DNA from: Rachycentron canadum
Lineage: Eukaryota; Chordata; Actinopteri; Carangiformes; Rachycentridae
Assembly: GCA_038496675.1 (NCBI GenBank)
Contig: CM076659.1
Coordinates: forward strand, 3,012,754-3,076,753
DNA length: 64,000 bases
Direction of reading: 5' to 3'
The notes beneath the pieces were generated by a model that was not told the DNA's origin, searched no databases, and worked only from the letters and a program-made list of their open reading frames with translations. Positions 11,630 to 24,787 of the stretch are shown piece after piece. Position 1 is the first letter of the stretch. Each line of letters starts with the position of its first letter. Position numbers and translations under genes: made by a program.

Positions 11630-13272
11630 GAGTTCACTACATTTGATTATGTGATCTGATCAAATCCCAAGAAAGTGTAAATATCACATTTTTGCGAGTG
11701 CAAGCCATAGAGTGGTCTGCTCATTAATGATAATTTAACACAGACAGCAGCTCTATAGGATTTCTCCTACACAGTGGTGTTGAGCTGCAGACCGCATCAC
11801 ATCTCCACACCTGCTGTTGTGTAAATGAGTGAGACGTGCGCAGGGTCATGGGGTCGTTGCAGTCTGCATACCAAAGACAAATCACGCAGAGTAGAGAGAA
11901 GGAAAGCTCTGAGATGAATCACCTCCACGCACACACGGCTAAACAGCATAATGAGGCTTCTACGGTCCCATCGCCGTGGTAGATGATGCAACAAGCTGAC
12001 TGCTTCCTGCTGAACCCTGCAGCGAGGGGGAGGCAGTGAACCAACCACAAACACACAAAAACACACACACACACACGACCTGTCAGCCAGGACAAACACA
12101 ACAACATGAAATTCATCACACAACAGTGTGTAAAAAGCCCAGAGGCTGTGTTGGGAACATTACATGGCAAATCATGTTAAGAACACAACAATTTTAAATA
12201 TGCATGTATCAAAATTCAAAAAGAGGCATCACTTAGCTTAGATGCATTCAACCATTAGCATTGTCTAGAGATGATTGTCTTAAATGGCCTGTTCTCTCAT
12301 TTACATGTCTGGAAAATGCCCTTGGGCATTCCCGGGGCAAATCTAGCAGATCTGGGAGAATTAAAGCACAGAAAAAGAGAAGGAGAGTGCCATATATTTA
12401 TGGCCTCCTTTTACCATATTAATCCCTTCCCACTAATCCTTCAACTGCATCGAATAAAACTGTAATGGCTTTGGTGGCCATCTTTATCTCATCGGGCCGA
12501 TGATGAAGTCACTGGCAGAAGTGACAAACTCATTCCCAGGACAGTGGGCTGTTTATTACGCTCCTCTATGGTTTGTGTCTGTGTGTCGGATATTAATGCG
12601 TGTGGTCTGTGGCAATACATTCAAGACGACTAGGGCTAAAAACACAAACAGTTCTTTATGGTACACTGATACGAAGACAGACGAGAGGAGCAACGGAAAC
12701 GTCTCTGGTAACAGATTAACAGGATGAATCTAAAAAAACAAGCATAAGCCTGTTCACCAAACCCTCCCAGCGCACAGCTCTCGCCCACTGTGTTTAGTCA
12801 CATAAGACTGGCTTTATTAAAATTCTAGCCTCCACATTTTGTTAAGTCAATAGAGGGTGTGTTTCTTTACACAATCATAGCTGCAGATATATTCTTTGCT
12901 TAGGTAGAGCTAAAGGGATACACCAAGGAAAAGAAAAGCTTGCTTCTTTGCAGCGGATGCTAACTGCAGTCAGCTTGGCTAAGTGGATTCCAATTGTGAC
13001 CCAGAGTTGTGGCAAAAAGTGTTGAAACACCCACAGAAATTTGTGTGTGTAGTATTTTTCTCACTGTTTGATGAGCCACCTCATGAACCTACAGACTTCA
13101 TGAGCCTTATGACTGAACACTTCACCTGTCAAACTCAAAACTGCAACTCGACTATGACCTGTGATTTATGACTTCATTTCCCAAGTGAAGTCATAGCCCA
13201 AGTTGAAGCCTTTTGGCCTGGATCTTGATATCCTTGTCCTCAGATACAAAAAAGCTCTGTTGTGTGGCAGTG

Positions 13273-13540
13273 GCAGTCCTGTGATGTCACCCATTAGTTT
13301 GTAAACTGCTGTTTTGAAGCCTCTAGTTTGTAATTTGACTGTCATCATCTTGGTTTTTTAAACCATTAGAAATCATATTTGGACAAGAAGGAGGAGCTGA
13401 GGAGCAGTGAGAGACTGATCTGACCTGACGCATGGGAGCATCATTTAAAAAAATTATGTTATATTGAGGACTGGAAACTAGAGACTGAGACCATAAACTC
13501 ATTAGGAAAAGCCTCAGTGTCACTTTTATACAGTCTGGTT
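13273..13540 (+). repeat. Unnamed interspersed repeat, copy 1 of 5
   Basis: Shares with the long copy at 41378-41905 the blocks gaagcctctagtttg, aaatcatatttgga, ggagctgaggag and aactagagactgagaccata. It ends after the cattaggaaaag block and so lacks the 3' part (gtggagtcgccccctgatgg) seen in copies 2 and 3. No coding capacity is seen; it is probably a non-autonomous element. Confidence 0.8.
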
Positions 13541-14143
13541 GCACATCAGCTCTTGACTTCAACTTGAGTTGGAAGTTAACTTGAGACTTGACTTGGACTG
13601 AAATGAGATTTAATTGTGATTGTTGCAAAACAATGACTTTGGTCATGTTTTAGCATTTTAGACCAAGTCTGACTAATTGGTTGTCTTTTAATGATTAAAA
13701 AAACCTGCAACTTCTGAATCAAGTTAAACTTATCCTGCACATTTCCCAGTGTCACCTTTGAATGAACATTTTGGGAAACAAAATCATGTTCTTTCTAAGA
13801 GTTAGATGGAAAAATTGGAGGTGCTGGCAGGCAGATTTTTATTAAACCTTTGTACAGAGCTAAACATTTCTAGTTTTTATGGTTACCTAAAATAAGTTCT
13901 CCTAGTTCCAGCATCTAAACAGGTAGATATGATCTTGTCATCCAATACCATCTATGAGTTACTATCCAAAATGTTGAACAGCACTTTTAGAATCTAGAGT
14001 GAGTGAATATCTGGTACTCAACAGATCAACTTCCCGATGTTTATTCTTCTTAACATGTTAATTGGATAAATAGAATTTCTTCCTCCTATTTCTTCTTACA
14101 CCATTTTTATGTTTTGATTGGTTTTGATGTTTGTGCATAGTGG

Positions 14144-14550
14144 CTATTTGGTATTCTGTGCCAGTTCCCCAGTCTTGGTCATGCAGAAGAATCCAAGACA
14201 CTTCACCGCGAGCAAGGGTAGGATAGAGGATTTATTGGAGCGCTCTTGTGCCTCAAACGTACATCCCCTTAATCGATCTGTTGAAGCATTACCATAGTCA
14301 GCTCGCTCTAGCTTTCCCCCATCCCCCTCCATATTTTGATCAATGAAAGTCCCATCCGTAGTCAAACCCCCCACCCCAGCTACAGTGGGACCCAAGCCAA
14401 TTGACTCATACATGTAGTGAAAAGAGAGAACAGTCTTGTATTTCACAATCAGGGCCATCACTCCAATGAGAACAATCAGGCACGCAGCAATTTCTCCAGC
14501 ACCACGATGGCAATGACCATGATGGGAATCGCAATTCTCTTAATAAGATG
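14144..14550 (-). other. Unassigned reading frame with a hydrophobic stretch
   Basis: An open frame on the minus strand encodes about 105 residues from the first Met. The frame is open a little further upstream, giving a hydrophobic segment around A-A-C-L-I-V-L-I-G-V-M-A-L-I-V-K-Y-K-T, followed by a polar Gly- and Asp-rich part. It could recall a single-pass membrane protein with a short tail. A neighbouring frame just upstream is also hydrophobic (I-A-I-P-I-M-V-I-A-I-V-V-L), as expected if a frameshift had broken one longer segment. I recognise no family. It could be a degraded pseudogene exon or chance. It lies deep inside the giant intron on the same strand as the host gene and does not fit its frame or domains. 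Confidence 0.2.
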
Positions 14551-16949
14551 AAAAGAAAGATGATGATCTGAGCTTACTTTGAGAAAATGAAATCCCTGGG
14601 GATCTGTGCTCGATTCGTCAGCCGTTTAATCTGTTAAACAGGGGTAATAAGATGGTGTCAATCCACTGCCTGTTTAGCACGATCACGGTAAACTGCTGCC
14701 CTGAGCCATGTGGTAATAGAGTTGGTCTGATCGAGTGACATGTGACTTTGAAATATATTAAAATACCAGGCTGAATTCCAAACACACAAACCTGTGTAGG
14801 CAGAAGCCTTAAGGATTAACATACATGAAGCAATGATAAAAATACACTTTAGGAAATGTAAATTAATGTATAAACATCCATTCACTGCAGCTGCTTTGAC
14901 ATTTTTAGCATTTTTCAGGAAGCATAGGAAGGTCACAGCCTTTGTCATTCTGCTGACTTTTACATTTTGACTGTATAAAAGTGCCATGCACCTCTTCAAC
15001 CACTTCTGTCTCTCTGCTACACAGGACGACGGCAGGCAGCACACATCGGACCTACAACACTGACAGAAGTAATATGGATACAGTAGCTGAGATGTGCCGA
15101 TCCAGGGAAGCAAGTGCTGCTTTTCTGGACTTAAAACGGAAAACAAGAGGCGTGGGTGTTTTGACACTCGTCTTGTGCTGTCAGTTACACTGCCTTGAGA
15201 GGTGAACTGCTTGCATCTCATAGCAAATTAGCAAATAGGATTACACACTTCTCTTAATTGTTAGCGAGTGTTGCTGGGGCAAACAGCTAAAGTTAGTTTG
15301 ATTTGGATAAGCTGACACTGTGTAGCTCAGTTACACAGCAATGTTTTAAGCAGCAACAGCAACAAGTTGAATCGACACCGATTCTCCCAACAAAAACTCT
15401 TCAGTATCAGTTTTAGGGTGATGAGGTCGCTGCTCTATTTTAAAACATTTTATCTTAGGCAATGAAAATCTTAAGCATTGCATAAAACAGATGTACTGGT
15501 CGGTTTTAATGTTCTGTCAGTTCGCTGGAAAATCCCAGTGATCGGTAATATTAATTCATATATTCATTATTTTACTGAGTCACATACAGCAAGTGAGATT
15601 TATGAGGACGAGCCCAGAGCCACAATCTGACAATGCAACACCATTTGTCTACAGCTCACAACACTATCATACATAAACAAAGTACCACTACACATCTCTA
15701 TGCTCACTGGTCCATACAAGGAGGCAAGTAATCAGCTGTGCAAATGATGTTCCTGACTCCGTTATCCATTTGACATCAAATACACAAAATGCTGTGGACA
15801 GGAGTATTTTTAAGATAATTTTTGAATATAGGTCCAGGGTTGAGAATACAGCAGATAGAAATTACCACTACAAAGGTTTATCACAAAGTAAGGAGGAAGT
15901 GTCCCAGGCAGCTACAATCTGTTTTGTTGGTGCTGTCTGCTCAACATCATCACTACCCTTTGAATTTCTTTATGTGCTCTGTATTTAGCCCCAAAACAGA
16001 AAAAGAAGTGTAACCTTTTATTTTGTCTGAGATTAGTATCTATACTTAATAGCTGCACTTAATAGTCAGTGTTTAACACCTAGTTTTTACTCAGTCATCC
16101 ATGACACATCAATGAAATATGGAGAGAGATGATTTGGATAGAGCAGAGCTAGCTCAACCAAATCTAACCACAGCCCACACTCATCCATCCACAGAGCCCC
16201 CAACTTGGCCCAGATTAGCATCAGACAAGAGGCCAGACTTTGAAGATTCTGTCTCAAAAAGTGATTAGCTGGGAGCCAGCCATGTTACCCAACAGGGACT
16301 TGTTAGCCATCCCACTTAGTGTACACAGTGACCACAGAGAGACAGGGATTGGGGCGGGAGTCATTCATCAGATTTGTTTTCACTCAAAGTAATGGTGTTA
16401 ACAGCCAGCTGACCTTTGTCTCATCACCGCTTTTAACATATGTTTCAGAATGCAACAATGGTCCTTGATCCAAGCTTCAGAGCCCCTGCAAAGGTAGAAG
16501 AAAGAGATTTGAAGCAACGGCTTTTGATTGATTTTTGTGCTTGTTCCAAGTGGGGCCCCGCAATCGATGATTTACCTGCACAGCTTCGTTTAGGAGCATC
16601 AAGCTTTGGTCTTTCTCATTGAGAGGTACCAACAAATCCGCGTCTGGCTAAAGTAAACAGTAAAAACAGTAAACTGTATGCACACTGGTTACTGATCTAT
16701 TAGTAACAACACATTTTTCTGACAACAAATCAATATTTTGCAAACAGGATGAAAATATTATATTTAAGCATTATTTTTTTTCCAGTAACTTGTCTCATGA
16801 ATATCTTGATGCAAGGTACATTGGTGCTGATCGAGACAAAGCCTCAGATTACAGCGTACAAATCATTCAGTATATGAAGGGTATAAATTGGCAGATGACG
16901 TTGCGTATGTGGTACAGACTGTCAATCACATGTTAGGGCCACCTTAATA

Positions 16950-17219
16950 CTCTGGTTCATGGAATATATTTTCCTCTAAACGGAAACATAATTTAAATCA
17001 TGTTATATCTAGGAAGACTTCAAACTAGAGACTGAGGCAATAAACTCATTAGGAACAGGTTTAAATCAAGTGAGAAGGAGGGTAATTTTCATACTTTAAT
17101 ATAATCTGACTTCTTCTTACAACTAGTGGAGTCGCCCCCTGATGGTCATTAGATAAAATGCAGGTTTAAGGCTTCACTTTACAGCCCCATCCACGATCAT
17201 TTTTATTTATAGTCTATGG
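16950..17219 (+). repeat. Unnamed interspersed repeat, copy 2 of 5
   Basis: This copy has the 3' half only: attttcctctaaacgg, caaactagagactgagg, aaactcattaggaac, acaactagtggagtcgcccc, ctgatggtcat and the end tttatagtctatgg. It matches 41630-41905 in order. Confidence 0.82.
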
Positions 17220-19029
17220 TCTTCACTTTGTCATTATGGGTTATTGAGTAGAGAATGAAATTTTTAAAACACACACACTTTCCTAAATTTTATATTTTAG
17301 GACTACAGGTAAGATTAAATTATTCATCATCCTACGTGGTGTATGCATGGACGAACATGGCATTTCCATGAACAGGCACAAGACATATTGCACCTCGACT
17401 CTCCTTCCCAAGTGTCAGACTGGAGTGGGGTGGGTGAGTGTGATTTATACCAACAAGCTCATTGCTGCTGTCCCCTCTGTCCTGAGAGAGACACCATCTA
17501 GCTGTTTATCTGCAAACCTTTGACCCCAGGCTACCACTGCTGGCCATCTCCAGCTCCATCGGACTAAAGACCCTGCCACATCCCTCCAGTGACTGGTGCT
17601 ATGTCACAGCGTGTGAGCTACATGGATCTCAGGGGTGGGAGTTAATTGGTCACTTTATGGTAGAGAGTCTGTCCCGGCCACTTGCTTCAGAAGTGGTTAG
17701 TGTTATCATCAAGGCGTCATTATAGCCTGAGAATTGACATAAGCGGTAGTGCTGGGTAGCTACAAAGATTTCCTCCAGATTTAAAAGTTACTTGATTAGT
17801 ACTTTAAGGCTTTAAACCATAGCCATCAACTACAGACGACTGCAGCAATGCCAATGGCTTAATGGACATCAGGTCTCTGTGGGTTTTCCATATGCAGCAT
17901 GCTATGTAAATTTTATATTGAGCTTGAATATGAAAAAATAAATGTGGGTGCCCAACTCGATAGAAATGTTAGCCTCATGCACATGTACAGTAGAAGCTAA
18001 CTGAGCCAGGAGTGATGGTGATCTCAGTAAAACAATCAAATCAGTCAAGAGAAGAGGAGCAAGATGCAGATGCTACACTTGTGCATCATCCGTCTTGTCG
18101 CATCCATTTACACATAACCAATAAGAGTGTAGGCAGGCTGGAGGTAAGACAACATCTGAATGACACCACGTGGTGACTGTGACACATCTCCTTCAAACAA
18201 GCTGCTCAAAAACCTGCAGCCTCTAGGGAGATTTGTTTGAGAATGAATGCTTGACAGTGACGGGCACCAGCCAGACTTTAGTTCCACTCCAGGGGTGGAC
18301 TTGCCTCTCTGTGCCAGAGTAAATGTAATTTTCACTCAGCTAATGCACCTCAGGTACCTCCTCGACTCAGATCCTGGATTAAGGTGTGAGAGTGAGAGTC
18401 AGAGGGAGACGGACAGCAACGCAGATGACGTGAGAAATTAGATCAGTGTGAGACGCTCTGTGGACATACTTGCATACAAATGCAGGCGTGCATGCGTGTA
18501 TACTGACAAGGTGCTGTAAATCATCGCTTTTCACCACAACACTCACTGCTGTCTGTCATCCACACAATACACATACCACCAAGGGATCAAATGTAATTTC
18601 ACAGACAATATTTTGACGTTTAGCTCTAAAACCTGTTTAAGCACTGCACCAATATGAAGGTCTGGAGGAAACTGCCACTGACTGCAAGTTTCCAAACTGG
18701 TTTAATATGTATTCTTACCATGCTGCAATATCACACGAATTCTCTCAATAATTACTTTACCCTTAGTTAATCACTGTTAATAATTTAATTAAGTAATAAT
18801 ATTAAGATAAACATAAATGCGAACATTACACTGCTCATGTTGAGGACCACCGATACTTTCCAATAATAATAATTATTTAACCATGAACTTCCTCAGTGAC
18901 ATTCTTCCTCTGTACATAAAAGTGGATGTTGACTCTGTGGCTGAAAAGTGACGCCAGTGTGGAAGTGCCTTAAACCGGCATTCTTTCTAATAACCATCAG
19001 ATTCTGTAAGGAGAATTCAGATTGTATTA

Positions 19030-19172
19030 AAGGAAAATGAACTTAGTTCTCTTGAGTTATTACTTCAGTAAACGTTTTCCTTACGAGTTTATTAATCTCT
19101 AGTTTCAAGTCTTCAATGCAACATAATCTATTTGTTAAATTATGGTCCTATTTAGAGGAAAATAGAAGAAAA
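19030..19172 (-). repeat. Unnamed interspersed repeat, copy 3 of 5 (reverse orientation, fragment)
   Basis: Read on the minus strand, it contains tttcctctaaatagg, cttgaaactagaga and taaactcgtaaggaaaac, matching the centre of the copy at 41378-41905. Confidence 0.75.
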
Positions 19173-19662
19173 AAGGAGGGTAAAAAAAATACCGCGGCCA
19201 CACCGTCATGAATACCCTGCGGGAGTGAAATGTTGAAAGGATTCCTTGGCTGGTGAAACTGGCATAACACTACCCAGTATATAGAAAGCCCTGAACTCAG
19301 CCTGATGATTTAATCACATAAGGTATGCTTATCATCTTCAATAAAACTCGTACTGCTGTAACAGTGTAGCTACAGTTTACTAGTAACCGGTATTTTCTAT
19401 TGAAGACTAAAGCTCTATTAGATACAGGACCAGGGTTAGCTACCAGCAGCATCATTCTCATCTAACTCGTATCTAACTCATCTCAAGTTCTGCAGCGTGA
19501 CTAAATTTTTTAAACCCATTAAACTGGGACTGTTGGCAGCTATGTTGGCAGTTTAAAGATGTCAGTTAATGTTAATGAATGATTATCTGACTCCTATTGA
19601 TTAAAACACCCAATAAACATTTGGAGAATTTTCTCAAAATTTGCATCCCTCGTTAGATGTTA

Positions 19663-19708
19663 AAACTCTGTTTTAACTAAACGAATAAGTTTAGTTAAAA
19701 CAGAGTTT
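19663..19708. repeat. Perfect 20-bp inverted repeat (hairpin) with 6-nt loop
   Basis: The arms are aaactctgttttaactaaac (19663-19682) and its exact reverse complement (19689-19708), separated by gaataa. The stem has 20 base pairs with no mismatch. No known gene or element is beside it, and a short AT-rich palindromic MITE remnant is possible. Confidence 0.95.
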
Positions 19709-22700
19709 GAAATGAAAAACTTTTTTTGAAGGTATAAGATTTTATCAATTACTGACATTACAGAGATGTTCAAAAATGAACATAAAATAAAATGATTGTA
19801 TTTTTTTTTTTTTTCAATACAACATGGGGGGCAATTGGCAGGAGGTGTCCCTACCTCCCCTCCTCAGGGGGCAGCAGATATTTAAAGGCCTTTCCATTGA
19901 TGCGGCAGTAATTGCAGCAGTTCCCTATCTCCACAGCAGAACAACATCCTACCTTATCTCCATGACCTTCCATAGACAGCCCTCAGTCCCCAGTCCCAGG
20001 GCAGGGGAGGGAAAGAGAAAGAGAGAGGTGCGCTGGATAACACACCGCTGACTCCTCATGCGATCCCAAACACCATCGACCTTTGTTCGCTTCCCATGGG
20101 AACTCTAGCTCTAAGTCTATATCTACAAGACTTAACCTAACACACTCTGCCATCCATCTCTTTCCTCCAGGCCACAATGTATCACATCTACCTTCTCATT
20201 TACAACTAAAGCCGTCCAAAGCTGCCAATCCAGGCCAAAGCACACTCTAGGGGCTTCAGGACCCAGATAAATGCCCCAAACAGACGAGTGTGTGTAAACA
20301 GGTGCTGTCAATCAATGCTCCTGGAGGGGACAAGATTCTTGTCAGTGCAAAACCACAGTAAGACGATTTTATCCATATACTGACTCACTCTGTGTCCCGA
20401 TGAGGGGGTAAAGGTGTCTGGTGTAATGTCTAGATGTGGGTCTTGACTGAATCATACAAAAGTTCTCATCCTTTACGTTTACAAACGTTTGTTTGTGATG
20501 CTTATCGTCTGAATTTCTCCAGGAAATGGATTTCAACATTATCACCTTGCTATATAGTAGTTTTCATTGATAGGGCAGAGCTATAATATGTAACTTTTCT
20601 ACATTAAAATGTCCAAAATTACTCAGCGTCTGGTATATTTTTTGAGTTGTTTACTTACATTGTCAAACTGTTTCCATCAAATCTCAAACTACAGTAATGG
20701 TAACACTCCATTTCATTTGGTCTGCATTGGCTTCACAGAGTCAACATCCACTTCTATACACAGCCTTCAGTTATCGCTGAAGCAAAATCATTCCCGACTG
20801 TTGCTGATTCACATTCAAAGTCTGTAACTGGCAAAACACGGTGTGACTTTCATTGTAAAGCAGTTTAATTTTCACAGAGGTGTTTGTTAATCACAAACAA
20901 GACAACAGTGATTTTTCCCCCCACAGTTATCTTAGTTTGTTTAGTTGGACTGTGAGCAGATACACCAGTGGCTCCTGTGTTGTATTTCTGACAAAAGTCA
21001 CCCCCCCCAAAATAAATTCTGAAATTTTAAGGGTTACAGCTTTTAGGGCATATCCGTTATTGTGGAGATGCTGACAAGTAATCGAAGATGCTTTAACCTC
21101 TGTTACAAACAAATCTAATACTAACATACATCATCTCAGTTTTTTCAGTCAGAGTTTAAGATTGTTGATGTTTTTTGCAATCTGATGTAATTCACTTCAT
21201 TGCAGATAGATTCAAAGAGATAAAACAAAGGTTTGGCTGTATTAAGATAAGATGTAAAGAAAAATCTATAGATCCTTGACTGAGAGAATTTGTCCCAGCT
21301 GTAAATTTGACCCTGTTTAACAGGCTAATGCCTTAATTGACCCAAACAAATGAGGAGAGCATCAGTGATACTACACCACCGCCTAGTGATGATAACCAAA
21401 GTAACTCCTGCACTTGCAGTGGGAGGAGAGCAGCCTTGAAAATCCCATTCAAATAAGTAGTGAATAAGGAAATCTATGAGAAGGCCTGGACTGAATAAGA
21501 ATGAGGGCATTAGGATAAATATAGAACAAAGATACTTTTTGGAGGACAGATTTTCAAAGCAGGGTAAACTGAAGGCCGGCAAAGAGGCCGAACGACAGAA
21601 AATAAAGTTCTTTTTCTTACTGTATTCTGAGGTTTGCTTTTTCAACTGTATTTAACCCAGTTGGTTTGCAGAGCCTTGTCACAATTAATACTAGGCCACA
21701 ACAGAGAGGACACACCTTCCACTGTGTGGTTCGCATTGGGTGTGTTATTGTGTTAATTGTCTGTTTACTGCTGTGGCGCGACAACAGAATGTAGTGTTTT
21801 CCTCTGCTACATTATTCATGGGCTCGAGGAGAGGCTTGACTCCATGTTTGGCACTGGCTTGTTTTGTTTAGCGTCCCCTGCTACACGGGCCCTATCCACC
21901 CCCACTTCTCACAGTATAAATTCTTAATCTACGCCCGCACTCGCTCACAGCCCAAATCTTGCTGGCTCTTCTCCTGCGCCGCAGGCATGATGAGCTGGAA
22001 ACAAGTTCAGGTGGATCTCTTCTTTGTCCTCACGCTCTGTTTACAGGAGCACACAGCACTGATTAATGAAGATAATCAGATAACGGCTTTTAATGAATAA
22101 ATTATGACTGGCTGGATTGGGAGGCACTGGATTTTCCCCCAGGAGGGAAGTAAAAGATTTGAATGAGTGCATAAACTGAAGTCTGCGCCTCATATTCAGT
22201 GGCTGTGATAGCATTCTTTAAAACAATGTTGTGAATATATTACATCAGTGATCCAGTCTGTATAGTCATCCTCCAAATTTGTCTCCCAATACTGTCTCAA
22301 AAATGATTCATATTCATGCTGTGTTACACATAAACTGACATAAATCAAATAACTCTAAAAGAAACATTTTTCACCAAGGTCAGTCAGGTACAGTGAAACA
22401 GAGAGAGCGTGAAGTCACTCACCCAGGGCTGAAATAAAATCATTCACCACAATGATATCGATTGAGACTCCAACCTGGGAGGGCAGGGGAGGGCGGGCAG
22501 ACTGGGATTTTGTATGGTACTCACCAATATCAAAAGAAGTTCACCGTGAGCTACAGGTAGGGGAGGAACTAAGCTGAAAATCAATGCTCCAACAAGTTAA
22601 AGCCACATCGTCTGGAGCCAATTGTCTTAATTAAAAAAACATCTTGAGTGTGGATAGCAGCACTGCAATAAAAAAAAGCTCAAGTCCACATCTCGAGTGC

Positions 22701-23954
22701 AACTGAATAGCACTTTCACAGATACGAGGAGCTGGAACAAGACCATTGGCGTGGAGGAGGGGAACCAGTGCTTGGTGGGATGGGTGGGCAGGGGGGCAGT
22801 GGTGGGTAAAACTGATTTTTATTGAACCATTAAATCCCCAGTGCCAAATGTAATTTGAGGTTTTTGTTGCTTTGCCACCATTAGCTGCTAACAACCCCAT
22901 TGCTCCGGGCCAGTCCTGATAAAAATAGAGTGGAGTGACAAGGGCAAACCAGAACAACACCGTATTCAATCTGTGCAATTATGGTGCCGTTAACATTAGC
23001 CCATCCGATTCCTTAATGTCAGGGAGAACAGATGCATCGCTCAGGGAGCTTCTAAATCTCATCAGAGAGGAGACACAGGTGGAGAGCGAAAGCCAAACAC
23101 CACAGCGTAATATTGTGATGAAGCGACAAGTGAGAGACACAGTAATAGACAGTGAGGAAGCGATAGGGACAGATAGAGTCTTGATGAGAGTGGGCGGGTG
23201 TGTGTTTGTTTGGGATTGTGTGTTTGTGTGTGCGACCATGCATGTGTAAAGCTCAGAGGATAAGTGCACATTGAGCGACAAGGGACAGGCTGCATCACCA
23301 TAAAATGTAATCTATTAAAGCTTATCCCAGACAAGATCGCTACATCTAAATTCATCTCAGTCTGTCAGGCCCTGTTCTATTCCCAATGCTGCTGCACCAT
23401 AATGGGATGTGACAGTACATGTCCTTAGGAATGAGGAAATAAGAAATCTCCATGTCACATAGCCGTGTCATTTTCATACAGCCGCCGGCTCCCTAAAGAC
23501 ACAGAGCAGCTGGGCAAAAACACTAAACAAAGTGCACAGAATGAAAATGCAGTGCATAATGGACTTTTGTATACCAGTACATACACCCTTGCATACAAAA
23601 ACAGTAACAGATAATTTACTGTTGCTATAATTCCTTTTTGATAATAACCTTGTATCAGCTAAGTTTATAACTAAAAACTGGGAACCCTTGGCAAGTAAGT
23701 AAAAAAAGATCTTCCTGTTTTATCTCTGGGGAAATTTCTATTATCTTTTCTCTCCCTTACTGTTTTCCACAATGTCAAAGTCCCCGTCATTCACAAATTG
23801 TCATGCCGTCATATCTGCCCCAAGATCTTTCTGCCTGCATTCCCGGAGCAAATTGGTCTTTGGATGTTGTTCTTTAACTATCACGGTGATCTTTAAGATC
23901 GACTTTCAATCAATCAACTTATTAATAAGAGTTTGAGTTGCACTTTTCATAGAA

Positions 23955-24335
23955 ACACAATGTCAAAGGGTCCTGACTTTGCTTTTAAAAATATCAACAT
24001 CCTCTGGTGCCCTCAGGTCATCAGGGAGGCTGTTCCAGAGATTCTGACCACGGTAATAAAAGGATGCCTCACTGTGGGGTTTTGCTCTGACATTGGGTAT
24101 AATTAAAAGGCAACTACCAGAAAACCTGAGGGTTCTAGAGGGTTCACATGATAAAGGCAAATCTGATAAATAGGTAGGACAAGGCCCATTAAGAGCTTTA
24201 TAAACCAATAAAATGATCTTAAAAATCAATTCAGAGCAGACAGGCAGCCAATGCAGAGAAAACTGACATGATGTGTGCTTCTTTCTGGTCTTAGTCAACA
24301 CAGGTTCAGCTGAACTTTAAAGCAATTGCAGCTAT
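23955..24335 (-). mobile_element. Non-LTR retrotransposon (Rex1/L2-like LINE) fragment, end of the reverse transcriptase ORF
   Basis: The minus-strand frame reads V-L-T-K-T-R-K-K, then S-L-H-W-L-P-V, F-K-I-I-L-L-V-Y-K-A-L-N-G, Y-L-S-D-L, L-L-I-I-P-N-V-R and L-W-N-S-L-P-D-D-L-R. This order is characteristic of the C-terminal end of Rex1/L2/CR1-type fish LINE ORF2. It ends at a stop after K-S-K-V-R-T-L. The polymerase core is absent. The fragment is 5'-truncated and broken by the AT repeat and N-gap to its right; the upstream piece is at 24783-24960. It is not functional. Confidence 0.88.

Positions 24336-24338
<3 letters not shown>

Positions 24339-24372
<34 letters not shown>
24339..24372. 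repeat. (AT)n microsatellite, left side of gap
   Basis: A run of AT repeats ends at the N-gap and continues after it as (TA)n at 24754-24778. It lies inside the LINE fragment. Confidence 0.95.
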
Positions 24373-24737
24373 NNNNNNNNNNNNNNNNNNNNNNNNNNNN
24401 NNNNNNNNNNNNNNNNNNNNNNNNNNNNNNNNNNNNNNNNNNNNNNNNNNNNNNNNNNNNNNNNNNNNNNNNNNNNNNNNNNNNNNNNNNNNNNNNNNNN
24501 NNNNNNNNNNNNNNNNNNNNNNNNNNNNNNNNNNNNNNNNNNNNNNNNNNNNNNNNNNNNNNNNNNNNNNNNNNNNNNNNNNNNNNNNNNNNNNNNNNNN
24601 NNNNNNNNNNNNNNNNNNNNNNNNNNNNNNNNNNNNNNNNNNNNNNNNNNNNNNNNNNNNNNNNNNNNNNNNNNNNNNNNNNNNNNNNNNNNNNNNNNNN
24701 NNNNNNNNNNNNNNNNNNNNNNNNNNNNNNNNNNNNN
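24373..24737. other. Assembly gap (365 N)
   Basis: The gap lies within an AT microsatellite inside a LINE fragment. The sequence directly after it is a library adapter (24738-24753), so the right flank should be treated with caution. Confidence 1.
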
Positions 24738-24753
24738 TGTGTATAAGAGACAG
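24738..24753 (+). other. Residual Nextera/Tn5 mosaic-end adapter (artefact)
   Basis: tgtgtataagagacag is identical to the last 16 nt of the 19-nt Tn5 mosaic end used in Nextera libraries. It sits exactly at the edge of the N-gap and interrupts the TA microsatellite. This is almost certainly untrimmed adapter from gap filling or scaffolding, not genomic sequence. Confidence 0.95.
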
Positions 24754-24787
24754 TATATATATATATATATATATATATCTATCTATC
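24754..24787. repeat. (TA)n then (TATC)n microsatellite, right side of gap
   Basis: TA repeats pass into tctatctatctc. On the minus strand the GATA-type units fall where the LINE ORF should encode its conserved Tyr-x-x-x-Asp-Tyr-Cys segment, so the microsatellite seems to have grown out of LINE sequence. Confidence 0.85.

Noticed and set aside
14658..15221. 187-residue minus-strand frame
   Set aside because: It is the longest gap-free frame in the window, but it has no family resemblance, uneven composition and no splice context; probably chance.
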